Assembly (NCBI RefSeq): GCF_023701745.1
Contig: NZ_JAJOZB010000001.1
Span: 6,805,001-6,869,000 of the forward strand
Direction: 5' to 3'
From: Streptomyces sp. RKAG293
GTDB lineage: Bacteria; Actinomycetota; Actinomycetes; Streptomycetales; Streptomycetaceae
Length of the DNA stretch: 64,000 nucleotides
The notes below the pieces were generated by a model that worked only from the letters and a program-made list of their open reading frames with translations, ran no database searches and was not told the origin of the DNA. The position numbers and the translations under genes were made by a program. Below, one piece after another: positions 49,562 to 58,541 of the stretch. The stretch's first letter is position 1. The number at the start of each line of letters is the position of its first letter.

Positions 49562-50044
49562 TCAGCCGAAGACGACGGCGCCGAGCCAGGCGCCCGCCAC
49601 CAGGAGGCAGGCGAAGAGCTCGGCGAGGACGGAGCGGCCGATGGCGCGCATGGCGGTGCGGGTGGCGGTCCAGGCGCCGCCGTGCGACCCGAGCCGGACG
49701 CGTTCCACGGCGTAGATGTACGCCACGAAGCCGATGGGCGCGCCGATCACCGGGAGGACGAAGAACCCGGCGATGGCGGTGCAACCGGCGGCGAAGACAT
49801 TGCGCCAGGTGAGTTCCGAATCGCGGATACGGCGGGCCGGCAGCAGCCACTGGACCACCTGGTTGAGCGCCAGCAGACCGGTGGCGGCGGCGAGGACCCC
49901 CCAGGTCAGCGGCGTGTGCAGATTGGTCGCCCACCACAGGACGGCGCCCCAGCACAGCAGCGACCCGGGCACACCGGGGACCAGCACGCCGAGCAGGCCG
50001 AGCAGCATCACGACGCCGATCAGGCACAGCTGTGGTGTCCCCAT
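49562..50044 (-). CDS. DUF456 family membrane protein
   Basis: A 160-residue protein with four to five hydrophobic segments. The Gly-rich first part (GLLGVLVPGVPGSLLCWGAV) and the VLPVIGAPIGFVAYIYAVE segment are the DUF456 signature. The function is not known. The ATG at 50044 begins just after a GC-rich gap. It lies between the PPOX gene and an HTH regulator in the same direction, without overlap. Confidence 0.88.
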   Translation of the reverse strand: MGTPQLCLIGVVMLLGLLGVLVPGVPGSLLCWGAVLWWATNLHTPLTWGVLAAATGLLALNQVVQWLLPARRIRDSELTWRNVFAAGCTAIAGFFVLPVIGAPIGFVAYIYAVERVRLGSHGGAWTATRTAMRAIGRSVLAELFACLLVAGAWLGAVVFG

Positions 50045-50098
50045 GGGCTCACCCTGCCGGATAGTCGCCGCGCCCGCCCCCGGATATCGGCCGGGTGG

Positions 50099-51082
50099 TC
50101 ACCCGTGCCGGGCGACCCAGCCGCGCTCGTAGGCGTGCCAGCCGAGCTGGAGCCGGGTGGTGACCCCGGCGATCTCCATGAGGTGCTTGACCCGGCGCTG
50201 TACGGTGCGCAGCCCGAGATCGAGCTGCTTGGCGACGCTGGCGTCGGTGAGCCCGGCGAGGAGCAGCGAGAGGATCTGCAGATCGACGAAGTCGGGCGCG
50301 TCCAGTGGCACCTCGTCGACGCCGGGGCCGTTCAGGCGCAGCGGCATCGCGGTGCGCCACACCCCCTCGAAGAGCCCCATCAGGGATTCGAGCAGCCCGC
50401 TGGCGTGCACGACCAGCGCGGCGGGCTGTCCGGTGCGGCGGGTCAGCGGCACCATGGCGAGCGACGCGTCGGCCACCACCAGCTTCGTCGGGACCCGGTC
50501 GATCACCCGTACCTGCTCGTTGCGGTTCATCGCGGCGGAGAGCTCGGTGATGCCGTTCGCGCTGGTGAGGATCTCGCGTTCGATCACCACGCGGTAGGCG
50601 ACACCGCGTTCGGCGGCCTGCTCCTCGGCGCTGTTGTCCATGCCGGTCACCGCCACGGGGGTGCCGGTGACCAGGGCGCAGACCTCCTTCTCCGCGCCGA
50701 GCTGCAGTTGCAGGAAGCGCTGGGCGACGGCGTTCGCGCCGGTCACCACTTCCAGCAGGTCGTGGACGGCGGGTTCGGTGGCCTCGGCCCGGAACTCCGA
50801 GGCGAGCACGGCCGCCGCGAGCTCCGCCTGTTCGAGTTCATGCCGCTGCTGGGTGAGCAGCGCGGCCAGCGCGACGCCCGGTGGTGCGGCCACCCAGCGG
50901 CCCGGCCGGGCCGAGGACTGGGCCACCAGCCCGTGCCCCTCCAGCCGCCGCAGTGTGCGGGCCGCATCCTCCTCGGACGTGCCGAGGCGCTGCGCGAGAT
51001 CGGATATCTCGGCGGCACCGAGCCCGATCAACGCGCGGTAAGCGGACTCCTGGACGTCGTCGAGTCCTATGGCACCGAGCAC
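50099..51082 (-). CDS. TrmB-like / LuxR-type helix-turn-helix regulator
   Basis: A 327-residue regulator with two HTH regions. The N-terminus is a TrmB/MarR-like winged helix (LGAAEISDLAQRLGTSEEDA) and the C-terminus a LuxR-type HTH (LLLAGLTDASVAKQLDLGLR, then TVQRRVKHLMEIAGVTTRLQ). The middle part resembles a phospholipase-D-like sensor, as in many Streptomyces proteins of this type. The GTG at 51082 follows GGAGGGGG; the longer frame is not supported. It is divergent from the PP2C-like gene. Confidence 0.88.
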   Translation of the reverse strand: MLGAIGLDDVQESAYRALIGLGAAEISDLAQRLGTSEEDAARTLRRLEGHGLVAQSSARPGRWVAAPPGVALAALLTQQRHELEQAELAAAVLASEFRAEATEPAVHDLLEVVTGANAVAQRFLQLQLGAEKEVCALVTGTPVAVTGMDNSAEEQAAERGVAYRVVIEREILTSANGITELSAAMNRNEQVRVIDRVPTKLVVADASLAMVPLTRRTGQPAALVVHASGLLESLMGLFEGVWRTAMPLRLNGPGVDEVPLDAPDFVDLQILSLLLAGLTDASVAKQLDLGLRTVQRRVKHLMEIAGVTTRLQLGWHAYERGWVARHG

Positions 51083-51289
51083 GGCGCCCCCTCCCCAAGG
51101 TGGCGGGAATGAGCCACGGCGGTTTCCCGCCGCGGACATCTTCCCTGCTCACCCCCCTGCTCTGCCAGTGTGGCGGCGATGCGGGCATGACTTGGCACGA
51201 CTTGGGTCGTTTCGCTCGAGCGCCGTCGGCCGACCCCACCGTGGGGGGAGGGCCGGCCGACGGACCCGCGTCAGGTATGACATCCACCG

Positions 51290-51317
51290 TTTCCGAAGGC
51301 CCTTCGCGGTGGACAAT
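51290..51317 (+). promoter_or_regulatory. Promoter of the PP2C-like gene (leaderless)
   Basis: TTTCCG (51290-51295) and GACAAT (51312-51317) are 16 nt apart. The ATG at 51324 lies six bases after the -10, so the transcript probably begins at or next to the start codon; no ribosome site is present. The rest of the 241-bp divergent region holds a GTCGGCC/GGCCGAC inverted repeat (about 51227-51260). Confidence 0.5.
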
Positions 51318-51323
51318 AAGGGC

Positions 51324-52892
51324 ATGAGCCAGCAGGGGGAGACGCACCCTCGTCAAGAGGACGAGTGGTGGCGCCAGTTGTACGGGAGCCCGGAGCCGGG
51401 CGATCCACAGGAGTCGGCCGAAACGGTCGACGACCACTACGCCTCGGCCCTGTCCGCCGTGGGCGCTCCGGACGAACCGACCGTCCGGGACGAACCGGCT
51501 GTCCGGGACGATCCACCTGTTCGGGACGATCCGCCTGTTCGGGACGAGCCGTCCGCCGACGGGGTGCCGCCCGCCCGGGATCCGTACGCACCGGGCCCGT
51601 ACGACCGGAGCCCGTACGACCAGGACGCGCCCGAGCACGGCGACCCCGGCCCGCCGGACACCCTCCGGCTCCGCCGGACCGGCCAGACCGCCGCCCAGGC
51701 CGCACCAGCGCAGGCACCGCCTGTGGCACCCGCACCGCCCGCACCGCCATCGCCATCGCCATCGCCGACCGTCCCGTCCCAGCAGACGGCCCCGCAGCTG
51801 ACCCCGCAGCCGGCCCCGGCGGACCGGCCGCCGCGCGGCGGGGTGATCCCCACCGCGGGCGAGGCGTGGGGGCCGCAGTCGTACCAGCAGCCCTACGGGG
51901 AACCGCGGCAGGCGTACCAACAGCCCTACGAGGCACCGGCGCCGACCGCCTTCGGCGAAGGCCCGGTGACGTGGAGCGATCCTGATCCCGGTCCGGCGCC
52001 GGACCTGCCGCCCGGGTGGGCGGCGGCGGAGCCGGCCGTCGAGACGGCGCCGCCGTTCGTGGGAGACGGGCCCCCGACGTACGCCGCGGAGCCGACGGCC
52101 TGGCCGGTGGCGCACCCGGACGAGCTCGACAGCCTCGTACCCGACACGGTGCTGGACGGGGCGCAGTACGGCGTCCTGACGCTGCGGACCGCCTCCGTGC
52201 GCGGGGATTCGGCGCGGTACCGGGGCCAGCCCCGCCGGGACGCGCTGCTGACGGCACGTTTCGGCAGCGGCGACGACGGCCTCCTGCTGCTGGCGGTCGC
52301 CAGTGGCGCGCGGGCCGCCGATGACGCGCCCCGGGCCGCGCAGGACGCCTGCCGGTGGATCGCCGGCGCGGTCGGCCGGAGCCAGCTGCGGCTGTCCGAG
52401 GACATCCGCGCCGCCCGCCGCGGCTCGCTCAAGTCGGGGCTGCACCGGCTCACCGACCGCTGCTACGGGCGGCTGCGCGCCCGCGGCGAGGATCTCGGCC
52501 TGGAGGAGGGCCAGTACACGGCCTCGCTGCGCTGCCTGCTGCTGCCGGTGGACCCGTCCTGCCGCATCCGGCTGTTCTTCGGGGTCGGGGACGGGGGGCT
52601 GTTCCGGATCCGGGACGGCAGCTGGCAGGACCTGGACCCGGTCGGGAAGGAGCCGGAGCCCGGCGAGCGCTTCCGGTTCCGGGCCTCCGTCGCGCACCCC
52701 GGCGACGCGCTGCTGCTGTGCAGCGGCGGCCTCGCCGAACCGCTGCGCGGCGAGCCGGCCCTCGCCGCCCGGCTGGCCCACCAGTGGGGCAGCGGCCGCC
52801 CGCCCGGTCTCACCGCGTTCCTGGCCGAGGCGCAGACCCGCGTCAAGGGCTACGCCGACGACCGGACCGCCGTCGGCGTCTGGGACGCCTGA
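51324..52892 (+). CDS. PP2C-like protein with a disordered N-terminus and missing metal-binding residues
   Basis: A 522-residue protein. Residues 1-270 are low complexity, with four six-residue repeats (VRDEP/VRDDP, residues 53-76), GPYDRSPYDQD, and two YQQPY motifs. Residues about 285-522 are a PP2C-type domain with ASVRGDSARYRG and GDALLLCSGGLAEPL. The Asp of the first metal motif (normally ADG-GG) is Ser in AVASGARAA (residues 325-331), and the SDG motif near the C-terminus is SGG. ADDRTAV keeps the last Asp pair. It is therefore likely to be catalytically inactive, perhaps a phospho-binding partner. A closely similar family is conserved in Streptomyces. Confidence 0.8.
   Translation: MSQQGETHPRQEDEWWRQLYGSPEPGDPQESAETVDDHYASALSAVGAPDEPTVRDEPAVRDDPPVRDDPPVRDEPSADGVPPARDPYAPGPYDRSPYDQDAPEHGDPGPPDTLRLRRTGQTAAQAAPAQAPPVAPAPPAPPSPSPSPTVPSQQTAPQLTPQPAPADRPPRGGVIPTAGEAWGPQSYQQPYGEPRQAYQQPYEAPAPTAFGEGPVTWSDPDPGPAPDLPPGWAAAEPAVETAPPFVGDGPPTYAAEPTAWPVAHPDELDSLVPDTVLDGAQYGVLTLRTASVRGDSARYRGQPRRDALLTARFGSGDDGLLLLAVASGARAADDAPRAAQDACRWIAGAVGRSQLRLSEDIRAARRGSLKSGLHRLTDRCYGRLRARGEDLGLEEGQYTASLRCLLLPVDPSCRIRLFFGVGDGGLFRIRDGSWQDLDPVGKEPEPGERFRFRASVAHPGDALLLCSGGLAEPLRGEPALAARLAHQWGSGRPPGLTAFLAEAQTRVKGYADDRTAVGVWDA
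51480..51551 (+). repeat. Four 18-bp tandem repeats in the PP2C-like gene
   Basis: Units at 51480-51497, 51498-51515, 51516-51533 and 51534-51551 encode xVRDxP. They differ by a few bases each, so the array is old enough to have drifted but still in frame. Confidence 0.8.
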
Positions 52893-52908
52893 ACGCGCCC
52901 GCGGGCGC
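52875..52908 (+). terminator. Hairpins around the PP2C-like stop codon
   Basis: GGCGTC-TGG-GACGCC (52875-52889) ends just before the stop, and GCGCCCGCGGGCGC (52895-52908) is a perfect 14-bp palindrome just after it. Together they could form a compound terminator before the PoxB-like gene. Confidence 0.45.
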
Positions 52909-52979
52909 CTGAGTGGCGGACCCGTCCTCGTCGTGGGGAGATGGAGCGAAGTCCCCGCGACGAGCGATTGGTGCGCCCG

Positions 52980-54722
52980 ATGGCGAAGCAGACCGTGGCC
53001 GAGCAGTTCGTCGACGTCCTGGTGCGCGCCGGGGTGGAGCGGATGTACGGCGTCGTCGGCGACAGCCTCAACCCCGTCGTCGACGCGATCCGGCGCAACG
53101 CGGCCATCGAATGGGTGCATGTGCGCCACGAGGAGGTGGCGGCCTTCGCCGCGGGCGCGGAGGCGCAGATCTCCGGGAAGCTGACGGCCTGCGCCGGTTC
53201 CTGCGGCCCCGGCAACGTCCATCTGCTCAACGGCCTGTTCGACGCGCACCGGTCGATGGCCCCGGTGCTGGCGCTGGCGGCGCAGATCCCCAGCAGCGAG
53301 ATCGGCACCGGCTACTTCCAGGAGACCCACCCGGACCAGATGTTCAAGGAGTGCAGCCACTACAGCGAGCTGATCTCCAACCCGCAGCAGATGCCCCGGG
53401 TGCTGCAGACCGCGATCCAGCACGCGATCGGCCGCGGCGGCGTCTCCGTCATCAGCCTCCCCGGCGACATCGCTGCGCAGCCCGCCCCGCAGCGCAGCAT
53501 CGAGCACGCGCTCGTCACCCGCCGGCCCTCGGTGCGGCCCGGTGACGCCGAGCTCGACGCGCTCGCCCGGATGGTGGACGCCGCGGACAAGGTGACGCTG
53601 TTCTGCGGCAGCGGCACGGCCGGCGCGCACGACGAGGTGATGGCGTTCGCCGAGCGGGTGAAGGCACCGGTGGGCCACGCCCTGCGCGGCAAGGAGTGGA
53701 TCCAGTTCGACAACCCGTACGACGTGGGCATGAGCGGACTGCTCGGCTACGGCGCCGCGTACGAGGCGATGCACGAGTGCGACCTGCTGATCCTGCTCGG
53801 CACGGACTTCCCGTACAACGCCTTCCTGCCCGACGACGTGAAGATCGTCCAGGTGGACGTCCGCCCGGAACACCTCGGCCGCCGCTCCAAGCTGGATCTG
53901 GCGGTGTGGGGCGATGTGCGCGAGACGCTGAGCTGTCTGACGCCCAAGGTGCGGGTCAAGACGCAGCGCAAGTTCCTCGACCGGATGCTGAAGAAGCACA
54001 GCGACGCCCTGGAAGGCGTCGTCAAGGCGTACACCCGCAAGGCCGAGAAGCACGTCCCGATCCACCCCGAGTACGTGGCCTCGGTCCTGGACGAGGAGGC
54101 CGCCGACGACGCGGTCTTCACCGTCGACACCGGCATGTGCAACGTCTGGGCGGCCCGCTACCTGACCCCGAACGGCCGGCGCCGGGTGATCGGCTCGTTC
54201 ACCCACGGCTCGATGGCCAACGCGATGCCGCAGGCGATCGGCGCCCAGTTCCTGGACCGCCGCCGCCAGGTCGTCGCGATGTCCGGCGACGGCGGGTTCG
54301 CGATGCTGATGGGCGACTTCCTGACCCTGGTGCAGCACGATCTGCCGGTGAAGATCGTGCTGTTCAACAACTCCTCGCTGGGCATGGTCGAGCTGGAGAT
54401 GCTGGTGGCGGGACTGCCGGCGTCCGGAACGACCAACCACAACCCGGACTTCGCGGCGGTCGCGCGGGCGTGCGGGGCCTACGGGGTCCGGGTGGAGAAG
54501 CCGAAGGAGCTGCGGGACGCGCTGCGCGGCGCGTTCAGGCACAAGGGGCCGGCGCTGGTGGACGTGGTCACCGATCCGAACGCGCTGTCCATCCCGCCGA
54601 AGATCACCGGTGAGCAGATCGGCGGCTTCGCGCTGTCGATGAGCAGGACCGTGCTCGACGGCGGGGTCGGCAGGATGCTGCAGATGGCGCGCTCCAACCT
54701 GCGGAACGTGCCGCGGCCCTGA
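52980..54722 (+). CDS. Thiamine pyrophosphate-dependent pyruvate oxidase-like enzyme (PoxB family)
   Basis: A 580-residue flavin/TPP enzyme, probably oxidative decarboxylation of pyruvate to acetate and CO2 with electrons to quinones. The catalytic Glu is in HVRHEEVAAFAAGA. The TPP motif is MSGDGGFAMLMGDFLTL, ending with NN in VLFNNSSLGM. A middle domain (CGSGTAGAHDEV, ILLGTDFPYNAFLP) binds FAD. The C-terminal 25 residues (VGRMLQMARSNL) could be the membrane-binding tail. ATG 52980 is chosen by similarity (MAKQTVAEQFVDVLV); ATG 52941 adds 13 unlikely residues. Confidence 0.92.
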   Translation: MAKQTVAEQFVDVLVRAGVERMYGVVGDSLNPVVDAIRRNAAIEWVHVRHEEVAAFAAGAEAQISGKLTACAGSCGPGNVHLLNGLFDAHRSMAPVLALAAQIPSSEIGTGYFQETHPDQMFKECSHYSELISNPQQMPRVLQTAIQHAIGRGGVSVISLPGDIAAQPAPQRSIEHALVTRRPSVRPGDAELDALARMVDAADKVTLFCGSGTAGAHDEVMAFAERVKAPVGHALRGKEWIQFDNPYDVGMSGLLGYGAAYEAMHECDLLILLGTDFPYNAFLPDDVKIVQVDVRPEHLGRRSKLDLAVWGDVRETLSCLTPKVRVKTQRKFLDRMLKKHSDALEGVVKAYTRKAEKHVPIHPEYVASVLDEEAADDAVFTVDTGMCNVWAARYLTPNGRRRVIGSFTHGSMANAMPQAIGAQFLDRRRQVVAMSGDGGFAMLMGDFLTLVQHDLPVKIVLFNNSSLGMVELEMLVAGLPASGTTNHNPDFAAVARACGAYGVRVEKPKELRDALRGAFRHKGPALVDVVTDPNALSIPPKITGEQIGGFALSMSRTVLDGGVGRMLQMARSNLRNVPRP

Positions 54723-54745
54723 CCCCGGCCCCTTGCGGTGGTTGC

Positions 54746-57700
54746 TCAGGAACGCGCCGGCCGCAGCCGCAGCGTCAGGATCTGGAACGGCCGCAGCTCC
54801 AGCGCGACGCCGCCGCCCCCGGCCCGCTCCGCGGCCCGCAGCGGACGCTCCAGCAGATCCGTCACCGTCGCGTCGGCGACCGGGAACGCCGTCGAGAGGG
54901 TGCCGGCAGCGCGGCCGCCGCGCGACTCGTAGAGCCGCACCACCACATCGCCCGAGCGGTCGTCGGCGAGCTTCACCGCCTCGACGGTGATCGACGGGTG
55001 ACCGGCGGACACCAGTGACGGCGACGCCGGAGCCCCGGCGATCCGCAGCGGCAGGTTCAGCGCCAGCCCCTCGGCCACCGCGTCGCCGGTCCCGGCACCC
55101 GGCAGCAGCGCGTAGGTGAACCGGTGCGTGCCCTGGTCGGTCTCCGGGTCGGGGCTGTGCGGCGCGCGCAGCAGGGTCAGCCGGACGGTGGTCCCGGTCC
55201 GTCCGGCGTGCACGGTGCGGGTCACGTCATGGCCGTACGTCGAGTCGTTGAGCACCGCGACGCCGTAGCCGGGCTCCGCGACCCGCAGCCAGCGGTGCGC
55301 GCAGATCTCGAAACGAGCCGCGTCCCAGCTGGTGTTGGTGTGCGTCGGGCGGAAGACATGGCCGAACTGGATCTCGGACGCGCTGCGGTCGGCGTGCACA
55401 TCGACCGGGAAAGCGGCCTTGAGCACCTTCTCGGACTCGTGCCAGTCCACCTCGGTGACGAAGTCCAGCCGCGCGCTGCCCGCGCGCAGCCGGATGTCCT
55501 GCCGCACCCGGGAGGCGCCGAAGGCCCGTACGGTGCGCACCACCGCGAGCAGCGGGCCGGTGGCGGTCGCCGCGACCGACTCGGCGGCCGTCAGATCGGT
55601 GCGCCGCCGCCGGTAGTGCCGGTCGATGTCCCAGGCGTCCCATTTGTTGGGGTGGTCGGGGTGCAGCTGCAGCAGGTTGCCGCGGGTGCCGGGCGCCAGC
55701 ACCTCGCGTCCGCCGGCCCGCAGGTCGGTCACGGAGGCCAGCAGCCCGTCCGCGTCGACGACCACCCGCAGCAGACCGTTGTCGAGGATGTGCGTGCCGC
55801 CGCTGACGGTGACCGAGACCGGGGGGTGCCCGGGGTCGGTGCCGGCCAGCGGCGCGGAGCCCAGCGCGGGCACCCGGACGGCGACCGCCGCCCGGCCGTC
55901 CGCCAGCCACTGGGCGCCGATGCCGTCCGGCAGCCCTGCGGCGTCGGCCTCGACCACCTCGTCCCGGCCGTACGGTGCGGCGTTGAGGACGGCGGCGGCG
56001 CCACCGCCCAGCGACCGGACGGCTGCGGCGGTGATCCCCGTCAGCTCCTCGCGCACCCGCTCATAGGTGTCGCGGGCCTCGCGGTGCACCCAGGCGATCG
56101 AGCTGCCCGGCAGGATGTCGTGGAACTGGTGCAGCAGCACCGTCTTCCAGATCCGGTCCAGGTCGTCGTACGGATAGCCGTACGCGGGGTCGCGCAGCGC
56201 CGCGGTGGTGGCCCAGAGCTCGGCCTCCCGCAGCAGGTGCTCACTGCGCCGGTTGCCCTGCTTGGTCTTCGCCTGGGTGGTGTACGTGGCCCGGTGCAGC
56301 TCCAGGTACATCTCGCCGGACCAGACCGGCGCCTCCCGCGCGTACTCGCTTTCCGCCACCGCGAAGAAGGCGGCCGGCTTCTCGATGTCGACCCGCGGTG
56401 AGCCCTCCAGCGACCGCAGCCTGCGGGCCTTCTCCATCATCTCGCGGGTCGGACCGCCGCCGCCGTCCCCCCAGCCGAACGGCACCAGGGAGCGGGTGGC
56501 GCGGCCCTTCTCGGCGAAGTTCCGTACCGCGCGGGCGAGTTCGTGGCCCGCGAAGTGCGAGTTGTAGGTGTCGACCGGCGGGAAGTGGGTGAACACCCGC
56601 GTCCCGTCGATGCCCTCCCACCAGAACGTGTGGTGCGGCATCTTGTTGGACTGGTTCCACGACAGCTTCTGGGTGAGGAACCAGCGGACCCCGGCCAGCT
56701 CCGCCAGCTGCGGGAAGGCGGCCGTGTAGCCGAAGGAGTCGGGCAGCCAGATCTCCTCGGTCTCCACCCCCAGCTCGTCGAGGAAGAACCGCTTGCCGTG
56801 CACGAGCTGCCGGGCCAGCGCCTCGCCGCCGGGCATGTTGGCGTCCGACTCGACCCACATCGACCCGACGGGCGCCCAGGACCCGTCGCGTACGGCCCGC
56901 TGCACGCGCTGCCAGATGTGCGGCTGGTGCTCCTTGACCCAGGCGTACTGCTGAGCCTGCGAGCAGGCGAAGACCAGCTCGGGGTAGTCCTGGGCGAGCG
57001 CGGTGACGTTGGCGAACGTCCGGGACGCCTTGCGGACGGTCTCGCGCAGCGGCCACAGCCAGGCCGAGTCGATGTGGGCGTGCCCGGCGGCGGAGATCCG
57101 GTGGGCGCTGGCGTGCGCGGGCCGGGACAGCGCCTCGACCAGCTCGGCGCGGGCGGCGCGCGCGGTGCCGCGCACATCGTGCAGGTCCAGGGCGTCCAGC
57201 ATGTTCTCCAGCGCGCGCAGGATCTCGTGCCGGCGCGGCTCGTGCGGGGCCAGCTCGCCCATCAGCTCGGACAGCACCTCGATGTCCAGCAGCAGATGCC
57301 AGACCTGCTCGTCGAGGACCGCCAGGTCGGCCGAGGCGAAACGGTACAGCGGCCGGTCCCCGGCGGTCAGCACGTCACCGAGCAGGGTGGGGGCGAAGTG
57401 CTGCAGCACGGCCGGGTTGGCGGCCGCCTCCAGCAGCAGGTGCACCGGCTCGCCGCCCAGCGCCGAAGCGGTCACCGGGACATGGCGGTTCATCGGGTGG
57501 ATGCCCTTCACCGGCACCCCGGCGGCGTCGTGGACCAGCCCCTCGCATTGGAACCCCGGCCCCTCGCCGGTGAATCCGGGGTCGATGACCACCTCGACGC
57601 GCTGCCCGACCCAGTTCTGTGGCACGGCGCCCTCCAGCCGGAACCAGCTGGTCGACCACGGAGTGCCCCATTCCGTGCCGGGCGCGAAGGGTTCGAAGAC

Positions 57701-57853
57701 CCCCCGCAGCGCCTGTTCCACCGGCACCGGTTCACCGGCCACCTGCCACACGGACAGGGTCAGCGGCACCCGGGCGGCGTACTGGGCGGGCCTGATGAAC
57801 TGGGAGAGCGCCCGGTCCAGACGTCCTTCGACCAACTGCCGGTCGTCGTGCAT
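54746..57853 (-). CDS. Alpha-mannosidase (GH38)
   Basis: A 1035-residue retaining glycosidase acting on alpha-mannosides. Zinc ligands and catalytic residues are visible: SAAGHAHIDSAWLWPLRETV (His and Asp), GSMWVESDANMPGGEALARQ (nucleophile Asp in ESDAN), and LLHQFHDILPGSS (His). The N-terminal 240 residues and the C-terminal beta-domains are of the usual GH38 layout. No signal peptide is seen, so it is cytoplasmic. The ATG at 57853 is at 6 nt from AGGAG; a GTG at 57856 directly before it is too close. A sigma-B-like promoter lies about 60 bp upstream. Confidence 0.95.
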   Translation of the reverse strand: MHDDRQLVEGRLDRALSQFIRPAQYAARVPLTLSVWQVAGEPVPVEQALRGVFEPFAPGTEWGTPWSTSWFRLEGAVPQNWVGQRVEVVIDPGFTGEGPGFQCEGLVHDAAGVPVKGIHPMNRHVPVTASALGGEPVHLLLEAAANPAVLQHFAPTLLGDVLTAGDRPLYRFASADLAVLDEQVWHLLLDIEVLSELMGELAPHEPRRHEILRALENMLDALDLHDVRGTARAARAELVEALSRPAHASAHRISAAGHAHIDSAWLWPLRETVRKASRTFANVTALAQDYPELVFACSQAQQYAWVKEHQPHIWQRVQRAVRDGSWAPVGSMWVESDANMPGGEALARQLVHGKRFFLDELGVETEEIWLPDSFGYTAAFPQLAELAGVRWFLTQKLSWNQSNKMPHHTFWWEGIDGTRVFTHFPPVDTYNSHFAGHELARAVRNFAEKGRATRSLVPFGWGDGGGGPTREMMEKARRLRSLEGSPRVDIEKPAAFFAVAESEYAREAPVWSGEMYLELHRATYTTQAKTKQGNRRSEHLLREAELWATTAALRDPAYGYPYDDLDRIWKTVLLHQFHDILPGSSIAWVHREARDTYERVREELTGITAAAVRSLGGGAAAVLNAAPYGRDEVVEADAAGLPDGIGAQWLADGRAAVAVRVPALGSAPLAGTDPGHPPVSVTVSGGTHILDNGLLRVVVDADGLLASVTDLRAGGREVLAPGTRGNLLQLHPDHPNKWDAWDIDRHYRRRRTDLTAAESVAATATGPLLAVVRTVRAFGASRVRQDIRLRAGSARLDFVTEVDWHESEKVLKAAFPVDVHADRSASEIQFGHVFRPTHTNTSWDAARFEICAHRWLRVAEPGYGVAVLNDSTYGHDVTRTVHAGRTGTTVRLTLLRAPHSPDPETDQGTHRFTYALLPGAGTGDAVAEGLALNLPLRIAGAPASPSLVSAGHPSITVEAVKLADDRSGDVVVRLYESRGGRAAGTLSTAFPVADATVTDLLERPLRAAERAGGGGVALELRPFQILTLRLRPARS

Positions 57854-57910
57854 CACGGCTCCTGAGGGGTTCGGGGGTCAATCCCCGGCGGAATCGGCTC
57901 ATGCGAGGGG

Positions 57911-57936
57911 TTACCCGTTCCCCCAGCGTCCGCAAC
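57911..57936 (-). promoter_or_regulatory. Sigma-B-like promoter for the mannosidase gene
   Basis: On the minus strand GTTG (57936-57933), a 16-nt spacer and GGGTAA (57916-57911) resemble the stress sigma-B pattern of Streptomyces (GTTT-N14-16-GGGTAT). The gene start is 58 nt downstream. Confidence 0.35.
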
Positions 57937-58074
57937 AAGCGCCCGTCCGGCCGGTCGTGGGCGGCTCCGCCGTGCCCCCGGAGGAGCCCGGGCCCATGAC
58001 TGGATGGCCCCGCGGTGGGCATGCATCCCGACAGGATGTTCGACGGGGATGAGGGCGGCGGCCGGAGCGGAGCG

Positions 58075-58518
58075 ATGGAGCGTCAGCCGAAGGAAGAATG
58101 CGGCCACGGACCACGAGGCACCGTCGAGGTGCGGGAACTGCGGCACGCCCTGCGCCACGCGGATCTCTCGGCGATAGCCGAGGCGCGCAGGCTGCTGCGC
58201 GAGCAGCTGCGGCACTGGGGTGTGCCGGGACTGGTCGACATCGCCGAACTGCTGGCCAGCGAACTGGTCACCAACGCGCTCCAGCACACCGACGAGGGAG
58301 CGGTGCTCACCGCGACGCTCTCCGGCGGGCCGGTGCACCGGCTGCGCGTCGAGGTGCACGACCACGCGGCCAGGCGCCCCCGGCTGCACACACCGGGCGA
58401 GAACGCCACGTCGGGCCGCGGGCTGCTGCTCGTGCAGGCGCTCGCCGATTCCTGGGGCGTGCGCTCACTGGGCACCGGGAAGGTCGTCTGGTTCGAGCTG
58501 GACGTCGACACCGCCTGA
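58075..58518 (+). CDS. RsbW-like ATP-binding protein (HATPase_c_2)
   Basis: A 147-residue GHKL-fold protein of the anti-sigma/serine kinase type. The N box is ELLASELVTNALQHTDEGAV, G1 is VEVHDHAARRP, and G2 is SGRGLLLVQALAD. No membrane or other domain is present. Such proteins in Streptomyces number dozens and are often partnered by STAS antagonists, none of which is adjacent. Several in-frame starts exist upstream (58015, 58021, 58036); the ATG at 58075 has a GGAGCGGAG site and leaves 14 residues before the conserved part. Confidence 0.85.
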   Translation: MERQPKEECGHGPRGTVEVRELRHALRHADLSAIAEARRLLREQLRHWGVPGLVDIAELLASELVTNALQHTDEGAVLTATLSGGPVHRLRVEVHDHAARRPRLHTPGENATSGRGLLLVQALADSWGVRSLGTGKVVWFELDVDTA

Positions 58519-58541
58519 CGTGACGACGGTGCTCCCGACGA

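Noticed and set aside
50838..54542. A 1234-codon minus-strand frame
   Set aside because: It is antisense to the PP2C-like and PoxB-like genes and has Arg/Gly/Pro/His-rich composition typical of shadow frames.
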